Below the pieces are notes generated by a model. It saw nothing but the letters and a program-made list of their open reading frames with translations. It was not told the origin of the DNA and searched no databases. Both the position numbers and the translations under genes were made by a program. Positions 1 to 6,684 of a DNA stretch of 10,700 nucleotides are shown piece after piece. Within the stretch, counting starts at the first letter, position 1. Each line of letters opens with the position of its first letter. This DNA is from Alphaproteobacteria bacterium (lineage in GTDB: Bacteria > Pseudomonadota > Alphaproteobacteria > Rhizobiales > Aestuariivirgaceae): contig JAPLOT010000235.1 of the NCBI GenBank assembly GCA_026400595.1, positions 1 to 10,700 of the forward strand. The letters run 5' to 3'.

Positions 1-278
1 GCCCACCACTTCCACTCCACGCCGGAATGGAAGATGCCGAAGATCATGCTGCCGATCCACAGCAGCGCCAGCAGGTAGAGACCGGCGCGTTGCAGTGGAG
101 CTGCGACGAGCAGCACCGCGGTCAGGGGAATGGCTGCGTAATAGGCCCAGCGCTGCATGAGGCAGAGTTCGCAGGGGAGATAGCCCGCAGCTTCGAAGAT
201 CCAGGCGCCCGCAATGGTGGCGATGGACACCACGAGGAGCAGCAGCAGGGCGTTGCGCGGCGAGAGCGAGGTCAGCAT
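1..278 (-). CDS. dsbB: Disulfide bond formation protein DsbB (3' end outside window)
   Basis: DsbB-type inner-membrane quinone oxidoreductase, which in this family reoxidises periplasmic DsbA and passes the electrons to ubiquinone. The first 92 residues are visible. They hold a hydrophobic first helix (about residues 10-28), then the periplasmic redox pair C36-x-x-C39 in the context LPCELCLMQRW, which is the DsbB signature, then two more hydrophobic segments (about 45-60 and 67-84). The HSGVEW segment near residue 84 is typical of the short alphaproteobacterial form. The second cysteine pair and fourth helix lie beyond the window edge, so completeness cannot be judged. The ATG at 278 overlaps the stop of the upstream YqaA-like gene (ATGCTGA), which suggests translational coupling and membership in the arfB-yqaA operon. 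No strong Shine-Dalgarno sequence is seen. Confident in the family; the missing half is unknown. Confidence 0.93.
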   Translation of the reverse strand, partial: MLTSLSPRNALLLLLVVSIATIAGAWIFEAAGYLPCELCLMQRWAYYAAIPLTAVLLVAAPLQRAGLYLLALLWIGSMIFGIFHSGVEWKWW

Positions 279-883
279 GCGGTGAGCGATCCGGTTCCGG
301 CCAGGTACTTGAGGATGAAATACAGCGCGATCAAGGCAGCCGCCGCCAGCGCGGCGATGAGCCCGAGGCGGCGCTCGATGAAGTCGCGGATCGGCTCGCC
401 GAAACGGCGTAGTGCCCAGGCCAGCGCGAAGAACCGGGCGCCGCGCGCGACCACGCAGGAAACGATGAAGAAGACGAGGCTGATCTGGGCCACGCCGGCC
501 AGGATGGTGACCACCTTGATCGGCGGCAGGTGCGACAGGCCCGAGGTGACCAGCAACATCATCAGCGTGTCTTCGCCGGCACAGCTGCGCAGAGCCTCGA
601 AACTGTCGAGCTTGCCGTAGAAGGCGAGCACCGGCTTGGCCACGGCCTCGTAGGCGAAGTAACCCAGAAGGTAGCCGGCAATGCCGCCCAGCGTCGAGGC
701 GATGGTGGCGATCGCCGCATAGCGATAGGCCCGGGCCGGGCGGGCCAGGGCCATGGGCAGGAACAACACGTCGGCCGGCACGAGGAAGACCGAGCTTTCG
801 ATGAAGGCGATGACCGCCAGCCAGGCTTCGGCCGTCTTGCGGGCAGCGAGCGACAGGGTCCAGTCATAGAGCTTGCGCAGCAT
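272..883 (-). CDS. YqaA-family / VTT-domain (DedA-like) inner-membrane protein
   Basis: A 203-residue polytopic membrane protein of the YqaA branch of the SNARE-associated/VTT (DedA-like) superfamily. Hydrophobic stretches lie at about residues 20-45, 55-80, 105-145 and 175-195. The family pattern is visible: an N-terminal re-entrant segment with an acidic residue (FIESSVFLVPAD, E29), a glycine-rich helix (GGIAGYLLGY), then SGLSHLPPIKVVTILAG followed by a basic helix with R147 and R150. DedA-related proteins are implicated in envelope homeostasis and lipid flipping; the substrate of YqaA proteins is not established. The length is normal. The start ATG at 883 is preceded by GGGG at a suitable distance and lies only 10 bp from the stop of arfB, while its own stop overlaps the dsbB start. 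It therefore sits mid-operon. Family call is firm, function is open. Confidence 0.88.
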   Translation of the reverse strand: MLRKLYDWTLSLAARKTAEAWLAVIAFIESSVFLVPADVLFLPMALARPARAYRYAAIATIASTLGGIAGYLLGYFAYEAVAKPVLAFYGKLDSFEALRSCAGEDTLMMLLVTSGLSHLPPIKVVTILAGVAQISLVFFIVSCVVARGARFFALAWALRRFGEPIRDFIERRLGLIAALAAAALIALYFILKYLAGTGSLTAC

Positions 884-893
884 GCGGCCCCGG

Positions 894-1313
894 CTAGTCC
901 AGCGGCGGACGCGCCGTCCGCAGCTTCTTGGTCATGCCGTGCTTGGCCTTGGAGTCGAGGCGGCGCTTGGCCGAGCTGCGGGTCGGCTTGGTGGCGATGC
1001 GGCGGCGCGGCCTGATGGCCGCCTTGCGCAGCAGGGCGACCAGCTTTGCGATGGCCGTTTCGCGGTTTCTTTCCTGCGAGCGATGTTCCTGGGCGGTGAT
1101 CACCAGCACGCCGTCCTGGGTCAACTGCCGCCCCGCCAGTCCCCGCAGGCGGATTTTAAGATCCTCCGGCAGGAAGGCCTTGGCCACGTCGAAGCGAAGT
1201 TCGACCGCCGTCGACACCTTGTTGACGTTCTGACCGCCCGGACCCGAGGCGCGCATGAAGCTCAACGCGATGTCATCCGCGTCGATGGCGATGGAATCGG
1301 TGATCCGGATCAT
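894..1313 (-). CDS. arfB: Alternative ribosome-rescue factor B, peptidyl-tRNA hydrolase ArfB (YaeJ)
   Basis: ArfB releases nascent peptides from ribosomes stalled at the 3' end of truncated mRNA, a backup to trans-translation. The 139-residue protein has the class-I release-factor domain with the catalytic GGQ (G26-G27-Q28, in SGPGGQNVNKVST) and the TAQEHRSQERNR block (about residues 73-84). It also has a lysine/arginine-rich C-terminal tail (about 100-135), which in ArfB folds as a helix in the empty mRNA channel. The GGQ plus basic tail and short length separate it from full-length release factors. I chose the ATG at 1313 because it begins the conserved ITDSIAI segment and has AAGG a few bases upstream. 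The longer open frame to 1496 runs antisense through the tRNA gene and is not protein. It is the first gene of an operon with the YqaA-like gene and dsbB. Confidence 0.94.
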   Translation of the reverse strand: MIRITDSIAIDADDIALSFMRASGPGGQNVNKVSTAVELRFDVAKAFLPEDLKIRLRGLAGRQLTQDGVLVITAQEHRSQERNRETAIAKLVALLRKAAIRPRRRIATKPTRSSAKRRLDSKAKHGMTKKLRTARPPLD

Positions 1314-1365
1314 GCCAGCCTTGTCGCCCGATCCGGAGGCCCGCGCAAGTCCCCGCCCTTTCCGG

Positions 1366-1394
1366 TTGACGGCGTGGCGGGGGCCATTTATGCC
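1366..1394 (+). promoter_or_regulatory. Candidate sigma70-type promoter of tRNA-Leu
   Basis: TTGACG (1366-1371), a 17-base spacer, then TATGCC (1389-1394). The -35 matches the consensus in five of six bases and the spacing is ideal. Transcription would start about 5 bases before the tRNA 5' end at 1406. The -10 is weaker than consensus but starts with TAT, which is common in alphaproteobacterial tRNA promoters. Inferred from pattern and position only. Confidence 0.6.
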
Positions 1395-1405
1395 CGCGGC
1401 CCGGA

Positions 1406-1491
1406 GCCTCTGTGGCGGAATGGTAGACGCGGCAGACTCAAAATCTGTTGCTCGCAAGGGCGTGGGGGTTCGAGTCCCTCCAGGGGCACCA
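1406..1491 (+). tRNA. tRNA-Leu (anticodon CAA)
   Basis: An 86-nt class II tRNA that reads UUG leucine codons. The acceptor arm GCCTCTG (1406-1412) pairs with CAGGGGC (1481-1487), with one G-T pair. The D-arm region has TGGCGGAATGG and TAGACGC. The anticodon stem GCAGA/TCTGT encloses the loop CTCAAAA with CAA at the anticodon positions. A long variable arm (TGCTCGCAAGGGCG region) is the class II leucine feature. The T-arm GGGGG-TTCGAGT-CCCTC pairs with one wobble. The discriminator A is at 1488 and CCA is encoded at 1489-1491. It is divergent from arfB and convergent with the sulfatase gene. No direct repeat of its 3' end and no integrase gene is visible, so there is no sign that it serves as an integration site here. 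Confidence 0.97.
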
Positions 1492-1494
1492 AGC

Positions 1495-1571
1495 ACTGAG
1501 CGCCATCATTCGGCGGCGCGCGCCGGGCGCCAGCAGAGACCGGCGCCCGACCCCGTCTTGTCCCGCTCAGT
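1495..1571. repeat. Nested inverted repeats between tRNA-Leu and the sulfatase gene (possible terminator region)
   Basis: Three symmetrical elements lie between the converging genes. An outer 8-bp inverted repeat is ACTGAGCG (1495-1502) with CGCTCAGT (1564-1571); the latter overlaps the sulfatase stop codon. A perfect 12-bp palindrome CGGCGCGCGCCG lies at 1514-1525. An inner hairpin has arms CGGGCGCC (1524-1531) and GGCGCCCG (1542-1549) with a 10-base loop. The palindrome and the inner hairpin share bases, so they are alternative folds. No T-run follows on either strand, so this is not a classical intrinsic terminator. A hairpin limiting read-through from the tRNA or sulfatase side is plausible. 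Some of the short GC symmetry could be chance. Confidence 0.4.
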
Positions 1572-4062
1572 CCTTCTTGTTCATCGCGGCTTCCAGCTTG
1601 GCCCTTTCCGCGTCGCTGATGACCGGCCGGTCGAGCTTCACCGTCAGCTTGCTGAGCTTCGAGGTCAGCGGGAAGGGCGGCTGGTAGTCGGCATCGTTGA
1701 CACCGGTCAGCGTGTCGGACCCGATGTCGAAGCTCTCGTCCCATTGCAGGATCATCGGCAGCGTCTTGGGCATCTGCTTTGTGTCGACAACGACACCGTC
1801 GACCTTCAGCGTGCCGGTGCCGGGCCGGCCGACACCGGAGAAGTCGTTGAAGGCCAGCGTGCCGGCCCCAAGCCCGTCATAGACGAAGTCGAACTCGATC
1901 ACGTGCTTGCCGGGTGACAGTGCGTCCTTGCCCTCCCACTTCAGACGCTCGAGGTCGATCAGGTTCCAGAGCCAGACCGGCTTGCCGTTGAGAATGTAGA
2001 ATCCATAACCGGCAAAGCGCCCGCCCGAGGTGAGGATCATGCCGTCGCCGCCGCTGGCCGGAACCTCGATCTCCGCCGTGACCGTGTAGGAGGTGTTGAG
2101 CAGGACCGGCGAATCGCCCTGCGGCAAGCCGACCATCGGATGGGTATAGACAAATTCCGAACGACCCGCCGTGAGGTTGGGGCGCGGCGCCACGATGCGC
2201 GCCGCCACCGAGGCGTCGAGCGGCAGCACGTTGTACTTCTGCGCCTCGGCGTAGAAGACCTTCTTCAACTCCTCGACCTTGTCCGGATTCTGCGCGGCGA
2301 GATCATTGGTCTGGGAATAGTCCTCGTTGAGATTGTAGAGTTCCCAGGTCACGTTGTTGAGCGGATCGGGATTGGCGGGACCAAAGGCTTCCCACGGCGC
2401 ACGGATCACCTTGGTGCTGAGCAGCCAGCCCTCGTGATAGATCGCGTGGTCGCCGAACATCTCGAAATACTGCGTGGTGTGCCGCGTCGGCGCGTCAGCG
2501 TTCGCCGCATCGAAGGTATAGGCGAGGCTGGTGCCTTCGATGGGCGCCTGCTTGATGCCGTCGACGACTTCGGGCGCGGGTATTCCGCTCGCCTCGAGAA
2601 TGGTCGGGACGATGTCGATCACATGGGCGAACTGGCTGCGGATGCCGCCAACGTCCTTGATGTGACCCGGCCAGGAAATCGCCATGCCCTGACGCACACC
2701 GCCAAGATGCGATGCGATCTGCTTGAACCAGCTGAAGGGCGTGTCGAAGGCCCAGGACCAGCCGGCCGACATGTGGTTGTAGGTCTGTTCCGTGCCCCAG
2801 ACGTCGTACCACTTCATCTGCGTCTCGACCGGCATCATGTTGACGCCGTTGAAGAAGGCTACTTCGTTGGGCGTGCCCAGCGGTCCGCCTTCGGCGCTCG
2901 TGCCGTTGTCGCCGTTGATGTAGATGATCAGCGTATTGTCGAGCTTGCCCATGTCCTCGACGGCCTGGATGACCCGGCCGATCGAATCGTCGGTATAGGC
3001 CACGTAGGCCGCGAAGACCTCGGCCTGCTTGATGAAGAGCTTCTTTTCCGCATCGGTGGTCTGAGCCCAGGGCTTCAGGATGTCGCTGGGCCACGGACCC
3101 ATCTGGGCATTCTGCGGAATGACGCCAAGCTTCTTCTGGTTGGCGAAGATGGTTTCGCGCAGCTTCTCCCAGCCGTCGTCGAAGAGATGCATGGCCTGGA
3201 TCTTGTCGACCCATTCCTTGGTCGGGTGATGCGGCGCATGTACGCCGCCCGGCACGTAGTAGAGGAAGAAGGGCTTGTCGGGCTGGATCTGGTTGACCCG
3301 GTTCAGGTAGTCGATGGCGTCGTCAGCCATGCCGGTGATCAGGTTCCAGCCAGGCTTTCCATCGAAGGGATAGATCTGCGTCGTGTTGCGGAAGAGGTTG
3401 GGTTGCCACTGGTTGGCATCGCCACCGACGAAGCCATAGAAATACTCGAATCCCTGTCCGATGGGCCACTGGTCGAAGGGTCCGACCTGGCTGGCCTGGA
3501 AGGCCGGCACGTTGTGATCCTTGCCGAACCATGACGTGGCATAGCCATTGTCCTTGAGAATCCGTCCGATCGTCGCCTTGTTGCGGTCGATGATGCTGTT
3601 GTAGCCCGGATACCCGGTGGACTGCTCTGAGATGACGCCGAAGCCTGCCGAGTGATGGTTGCGGCCGGTGATCAGGGCCGCACGGGTGGGCGAGCAGAGG
3701 GCGGTCGAATGCATCTGCGTGTAGCGGAGGCCGCTGGCGGCGACGCGATCGAGTGCCGGTGTCGGAATGACGCCGCCGAAGGTGCTGGGAACGCCATAGC
3801 CGGAATCATCCGTCATGATCAGCAGGATGTTGGGCGCCCCCTTGGGCGGCACGATGCGCGGCGCCCACCACGGCGTGGAGGTGAGCGCATCGTCCTTGAT
3901 CACGCCGCCGAATGGCGGGGTTGGTGCCGGCAGCTGCCTGCCATCAATGGTTGTGGTGGCGCTTGGTGAGCCCAGCTCGCCGGTCACTTCTTGCGCCTTC
4001 GCCGCCCCGACAAGGCCCGACACTGTGACAAGCATGACGACGATCAACCGACGGATGGACAT
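1567..4062 (-). CDS. Exported arylsulfatase (type I, formylglycine-dependent)
   Basis: An 831-residue type I sulfatase that hydrolyses sulfate esters. A Sec signal peptide is visible (MSIRR, hydrophobic residues 6-20, AKA before Q24), so it acts in the periplasm or outside. Catalytic features are in order: metal-binding D85-D86 (MTDDSGYG); the formylglycine site C123-S-P-T-R127 followed by ALITGR; K181 and H183 (FGKDH); H275 (GGVHAPHH); metal ligands D385-N386 (GDNG); and K447 with H452 (KQIASHLGGVR). C123 must be oxidised to formylglycine by a separate maturase, which is not in this window. Residues from about 640 form an extra beta-rich C-terminal region, usual for this long bacterial arylsulfatase group. 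The ATG at 4062 was chosen for its signal peptide and its SD-like AGAGG (4068-4072); the open frame extends further but through intergenic DNA. It is divergent from the AraC-type gene, the likely regulator. The natural substrate is unknown. Confidence 0.94.
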   Translation of the reverse strand: MSIRRLIVVMLVTVSGLVGAAKAQEVTGELGSPSATTTIDGRQLPAPTPPFGGVIKDDALTSTPWWAPRIVPPKGAPNILLIMTDDSGYGVPSTFGGVIPTPALDRVAASGLRYTQMHSTALCSPTRAALITGRNHHSAGFGVISEQSTGYPGYNSIIDRNKATIGRILKDNGYATSWFGKDHNVPAFQASQVGPFDQWPIGQGFEYFYGFVGGDANQWQPNLFRNTTQIYPFDGKPGWNLITGMADDAIDYLNRVNQIQPDKPFFLYYVPGGVHAPHHPTKEWVDKIQAMHLFDDGWEKLRETIFANQKKLGVIPQNAQMGPWPSDILKPWAQTTDAEKKLFIKQAEVFAAYVAYTDDSIGRVIQAVEDMGKLDNTLIIYINGDNGTSAEGGPLGTPNEVAFFNGVNMMPVETQMKWYDVWGTEQTYNHMSAGWSWAFDTPFSWFKQIASHLGGVRQGMAISWPGHIKDVGGIRSQFAHVIDIVPTILEASGIPAPEVVDGIKQAPIEGTSLAYTFDAANADAPTRHTTQYFEMFGDHAIYHEGWLLSTKVIRAPWEAFGPANPDPLNNVTWELYNLNEDYSQTNDLAAQNPDKVEELKKVFYAEAQKYNVLPLDASVAARIVAPRPNLTAGRSEFVYTHPMVGLPQGDSPVLLNTSYTVTAEIEVPASGGDGMILTSGGRFAGYGFYILNGKPVWLWNLIDLERLKWEGKDALSPGKHVIEFDFVYDGLGAGTLAFNDFSGVGRPGTGTLKVDGVVVDTKQMPKTLPMILQWDESFDIGSDTLTGVNDADYQPPFPLTSKLSKLTVKLDRPVISDAERAKLEAAMNKKD

Positions 4063-4140
4063 GAATACCTCTCGCGCGAAACAGAGGTTTAACTTTACAA
4101 TCGATCTCGACCTCGTGTTTGCTTTCTGACGACAGTCAGA
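4063..4140. promoter_or_regulatory. Divergent intergenic control region, sulfatase / AraC-type regulator
   Basis: A 78-bp gap that must hold both promoters. It is clearly more AT-rich at 4087-4102 than its surroundings. I see no good sigma70 -35/-10 pair on either strand, as expected if the promoters depend on an activator. On the sulfatase side AGAGGT (4067-4072, complement strand) is a good ribosome binding site. A short symmetry TCGATCTCGA lies at 4101-4110, and a perfect inverted repeat abuts the regulator start (listed separately). The regulatory role is inferred from the gene arrangement. Confidence 0.5.
4125..4140. promoter_or_regulatory. Inverted repeat next to the regulator start codon (candidate operator or RBS hairpin)
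   Basis: TCTGAC-GACA-GTCAGA: two perfect 6-bp arms around a 4-base spacer, ending directly before the GTG start at 4141. It occupies the place where the ribosome binding site should be, and no strong Shine-Dalgarno is otherwise seen. It could be a site for autoregulation or a small mRNA hairpin that limits translation. A 6-bp inverted repeat can also arise by chance. Confidence 0.3.
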
Positions 4141-5172
4141 GTGCAAGCCATCACACAGGATCCCGCCCAGCAACGTCTTGGCCCGCTTGCGGCCCTGCCC
4201 AGGCTCGTCGCGGAGCTTGGCGCCGATCCTGCTGCGTTCCTCGCGGGGACGGGGCTTGCACCCTCGGACCTGCGGCCCGATCTCTTTGTGAGTCTACCAC
4301 TCTTCGACCTGCTCCTGGAGCGTGCCGCAGAGGTGACCGGCAGGTCCGATATCGGGCTTCAACTTGGAATACGGCAATCCTTCCGCGCGCTGGGTCCGAT
4401 CGGACGGCTGATGAGCCATGCACCGACACTCGGGGACGCACTGACCGACTTCGTGACCTTCCAGATTGCCAATTCCCGCGCCGCCGCCGCCTATCTGCAT
4501 CGCATGGGCGACGACGTGGCATTTGGCGTCGGCATCTACGATCGGGAGTTCCGCTCGTCCCTGCACGCCTATGACCTTTCGATAGCGGTGGGCTGCAAGC
4601 TTGTCCGTGAACTGACAAATGGACAGGTGGAACCGACCGAAATTCTGCTGATGAGACGCGAACCTGCCGATCCGGCCTTCTACCGGTCACTGGCGCATGG
4701 TCCGATCCGCTTCAACCAGGCGCAGTGCTGCCTCATCCTGCCGGCGCGCAGCCTCGATCACCGGCTGACCACCGGAGATCCCGTTGCGCGCGCCCAGCTT
4801 CTCAAGGAACTCACAGCTCGCCTCTCGCATGTGCCGTGGGGGATGGCCGGACAGGTGCGGCACGCCCTGCGTGCCGCGCTGATGCAGGGTAACGACTCGC
4901 TCTCGGCCATTGCCCGGACAATCGGTATTCATCCGCGCACGCTGGAACGCCATCTGAGCCAGGAGGGAACCAGGTTCGAAGCCATCAAGGACGATGTCCG
5001 CTTCACAACCGCAAAGGAACTCCTGGCGCTCACCACTCTGCCGATCGGCGAGGTCGGCGCTCTTCTCTCCTATGGTTCGCACAGCAGTTTCGTTCATGCC
5101 TTCCGCCGCTGGGCGGAGGTAACGCCAACACAATGGCGCCGCAACAGCCTGGCGAAGCATGAGCCGAAGTGA
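4141..5172 (+). CDS. AraC-family transcriptional regulator
   Basis: A 343-residue regulator of the OruR/ArgR-like type in the AraC family. Residues about 20-205 look like the arabinose-binding-like effector domain (PF12625 type: VAELGADPAAFLAGTGL, later GIRQSFRALGPIGRLMSHAPTL). Residues about 235-335 form the double helix-turn-helix: SLSAIARTIGIHPRTLERHL (253-272) is the first and IGEVGALLSYGSHSSFVHAFRRW (302-324) the second, closing with VTPTQWRR. Both helix pairs appear intact. The only reasonable start is GTG at 4141, since the next in-frame Met codons fall deep inside the domain; the ribosome binding site is weak and overlaps an inverted repeat. It is transcribed divergently from the arylsulfatase, so sulfatase control in response to a sulfate ester or its product is the natural inference. 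The effector is unknown. Confidence 0.92.
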   Translation: MQAITQDPAQQRLGPLAALPRLVAELGADPAAFLAGTGLAPSDLRPDLFVSLPLFDLLLERAAEVTGRSDIGLQLGIRQSFRALGPIGRLMSHAPTLGDALTDFVTFQIANSRAAAAYLHRMGDDVAFGVGIYDREFRSSLHAYDLSIAVGCKLVRELTNGQVEPTEILLMRREPADPAFYRSLAHGPIRFNQAQCCLILPARSLDHRLTTGDPVARAQLLKELTARLSHVPWGMAGQVRHALRAALMQGNDSLSAIARTIGIHPRTLERHLSQEGTRFEAIKDDVRFTTAKELLALTTLPIGEVGALLSYGSHSSFVHAFRRWAEVTPTQWRRNSLAKHEPK

Positions 5173-5391
5173 CGGAAGGCGCGCGAGAACCGAACCACAT
5201 CGCGCCACACTGGCGGGCATCGCAGCCCATGCCGCCAGCCTGCGGGACACCCACAGGATCTCTTGCGGCACCTTGCCCATGCCCGCATCGAGCTTGCATC
5301 GCTTTGAGATCCGGCGTCCCATTGTCCCGGAGGTGTTGATCCCGGCGCCAGCCTGTGTTTTACCGGACCCCATGACGAAGAGTGTCGCAGC
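5173..5391. other. Intergenic stretch with a weak hairpin and a weak promoter candidate
   Basis: This 219-bp stretch separates the regulator from the carboxypeptidase. A hairpin with arms TGGCGGgCAT (5211-5220) and ATGCCGCCA (5229-5237), one base bulged, might end transcription of the regulator gene, but no T-run follows. TTGATC (5336-5341), 17 bases, then TTTACC (5359-5364) is a poor promoter match; a promoter for the downstream operon is expected here. A 78-codon frame (5159-5395) spans the gap, but its base composition does not look coding. No RNA gene or repeat is recognised. Confidence 0.35.
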
Positions 5392-6678
5392 GTGACCAGT
5401 TTCCGCATCCTCATCATCCTGCTGGCCCTGCTCACCGGCACGGCGAGCGCGAGCGCCAAGGCTGCAGCCGCAGGCCCCAGCCTTGTCTTCGATCCGGGCA
5501 CTGGCGAAGTCCTCTCGCAGGACCGCGCCGGCGAACCGTGGTATCCTGCTTCGCTCACCAAGCTGATGACGGCCTACATCGTCTTCGACCGGCTCAAGTC
5601 AGGCAAGATGACGCTGGAACAGAAGCTGCCGGTCTCGCAGGTCGCCAGCGCGCAGCCGCCCAGCAAGATCGGCATGAAGCCGGGCAGCAGCATCAGCACA
5701 AACCTGGCGCTGCAGTCGCTCCTGATCTATTCGGCCAATGACATGGCCTATGTGCTGGCCGAGGGCGCTGCAGGGTCGGTCGATGCCTTCGTGCGCGAGA
5801 TGAACGCCACGGCCGAGAAGCTGGGCATGACAGGCACGCGTTTCGCCAATCCCAACGGCCTCTTCGATCCGCGCCAGATCACCACCGCGCGCGACATCGC
5901 GATCCTGGCGACCGCGCTTCTCAAGACCTATCCCGAACGGGCCCATTACTTTTCGCAGGATGCCGTCGCCATCGGCAAGCGCCGCCTGCCCAACCGCAAT
6001 TCGCTGCTGCGCCAGATGAAGGCGGCCGACGGCATGAAGACCGGCTTCGTCTGCAATTCCGGATTCAACCTGGTGGCCACGGCCACCATCGATGGCCGCA
6101 AGCTCGGTGCGGTGATCTTCGGTGCAAGCAGCGGAAAGCATCGTGCCGATCTTGCCGAGATGCTGCTGGTCGATGCCTTCGGGCGCAGCGATCCGCCGCA
6201 ACGCCAGCCGCTGTCGGGCATCGCCAACATGGCGTTGGGCGGAATCGTGCCGGCCGACCTGACCACCACGATCTGCCGCCAGAAGGCGCCGGTGCAGCTG
6301 GTCAGCTCGAAGGAACTGCAGGGCTGGGGCATTTCCTTTGGCACCTATGACACAGCCGTGAAGGCCGACATGGCCTTGCGCGGCCGCCTGCTCAGCGCTT
6401 CGGCTGCCGGACTGTCAGGACCGGCCGGGGTCATCCGCATGCCCGGCAAGGCCGGGTTTGCCGCCGTGGTCTGGAAGCTCGCCGAGCCCCAGAGCCTCAC
6501 AGCCTGCGCGAGCTATCGCCAGGAGCAATCGCCCTGCGATGTGCTCACGCCCGAGACCTTCGCGCAGATCGCAGCCCTGACGCCCGAACCGCCGCCAAAG
6601 CCCAAGCCGCAGACCGTGCAGGGTTCGGATTCCGGCAAGACGAAGAACAAGAAGAAGAACACCAAGAAGAAGCCCTGA
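5392..6678 (+). CDS. D-alanyl-D-alanine carboxypeptidase (S11 family) with SPOR-like region and polylysine tail
   Basis: A periplasmic serine peptidase (low-molecular-weight penicillin-binding protein) that trims the terminal D-Ala from peptidoglycan stem peptides. A signal peptide covers about residues 1-21 (MTSFRILIILLALLTGTASA). All three active-site motifs are present: S54-L-T-K57, S114-A-N116 and K216-T-G218. Residues about 308-388 (from GWGISFGTYDTA to CDVLTPE) resemble a degenerate SPOR peptidoglycan-binding domain, as seen in alphaproteobacterial homologues. The tail is odd: a proline/lysine stretch (PEPPPKPKP, about 398-406) and then a final 13 residues with nine lysines. No C-terminal amphipathic anchor like that of PBP5 is obvious. 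The GTG at 5392 is the only start giving the signal peptide at the N-terminus; its ribosome site is weak. It heads a plus-strand run, with 6 bp to the transporter gene. 428 residues. Confidence 0.93.
   Translation: MTSFRILIILLALLTGTASASAKAAAAGPSLVFDPGTGEVLSQDRAGEPWYPASLTKLMTAYIVFDRLKSGKMTLEQKLPVSQVASAQPPSKIGMKPGSSISTNLALQSLLIYSANDMAYVLAEGAAGSVDAFVREMNATAEKLGMTGTRFANPNGLFDPRQITTARDIAILATALLKTYPERAHYFSQDAVAIGKRRLPNRNSLLRQMKAADGMKTGFVCNSGFNLVATATIDGRKLGAVIFGASSGKHRADLAEMLLVDAFGRSDPPQRQPLSGIANMALGGIVPADLTTTICRQKAPVQLVSSKELQGWGISFGTYDTAVKADMALRGRLLSASAAGLSGPAGVIRMPGKAGFAAVVWKLAEPQSLTACASYRQEQSPCDVLTPETFAQIAALTPEPPPKPKPQTVQGSDSGKTKNKKKNTKKKP
6637..6675 (+). repeat. AAG-rich low-complexity tract coding the polylysine tail
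   Basis: Near-continuous AAG/AAC/ACG/ACC codons at the 3' end of the carboxypeptidase gene, giving lysine with interspersed asparagine and threonine. The tract is purine-rich on the plus strand and could vary in length by replication slippage. The reading frame closes normally with TGA at 6676-6678. Confidence 0.6.
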
Positions 6679-6684
6679 CGAATC

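Noticed and set aside
1406..1491. tRNA-Leu as an integration site of a mobile element.
   Set aside because: No integrase gene, no repeat of the tRNA 3' end downstream and no composition shift are visible.
1314..1496. N-terminal extension of the arfB frame (GAPGGTRTPTPL-type residues) and the minus-strand frame at 1388-1744.
   Set aside because: These are translations of the antisense strand of tRNA-Leu, a classic spurious protein pattern. The family start of ArfB at 1313 has a ribosome site.
2140..3534. A 464-codon open frame on the plus strand inside the sulfatase gene.
   Set aside because: It lies opposite an unmistakable sulfatase with all catalytic motifs. Long antisense frames are common in GC-rich DNA, and no motif is recognisable in its translation.
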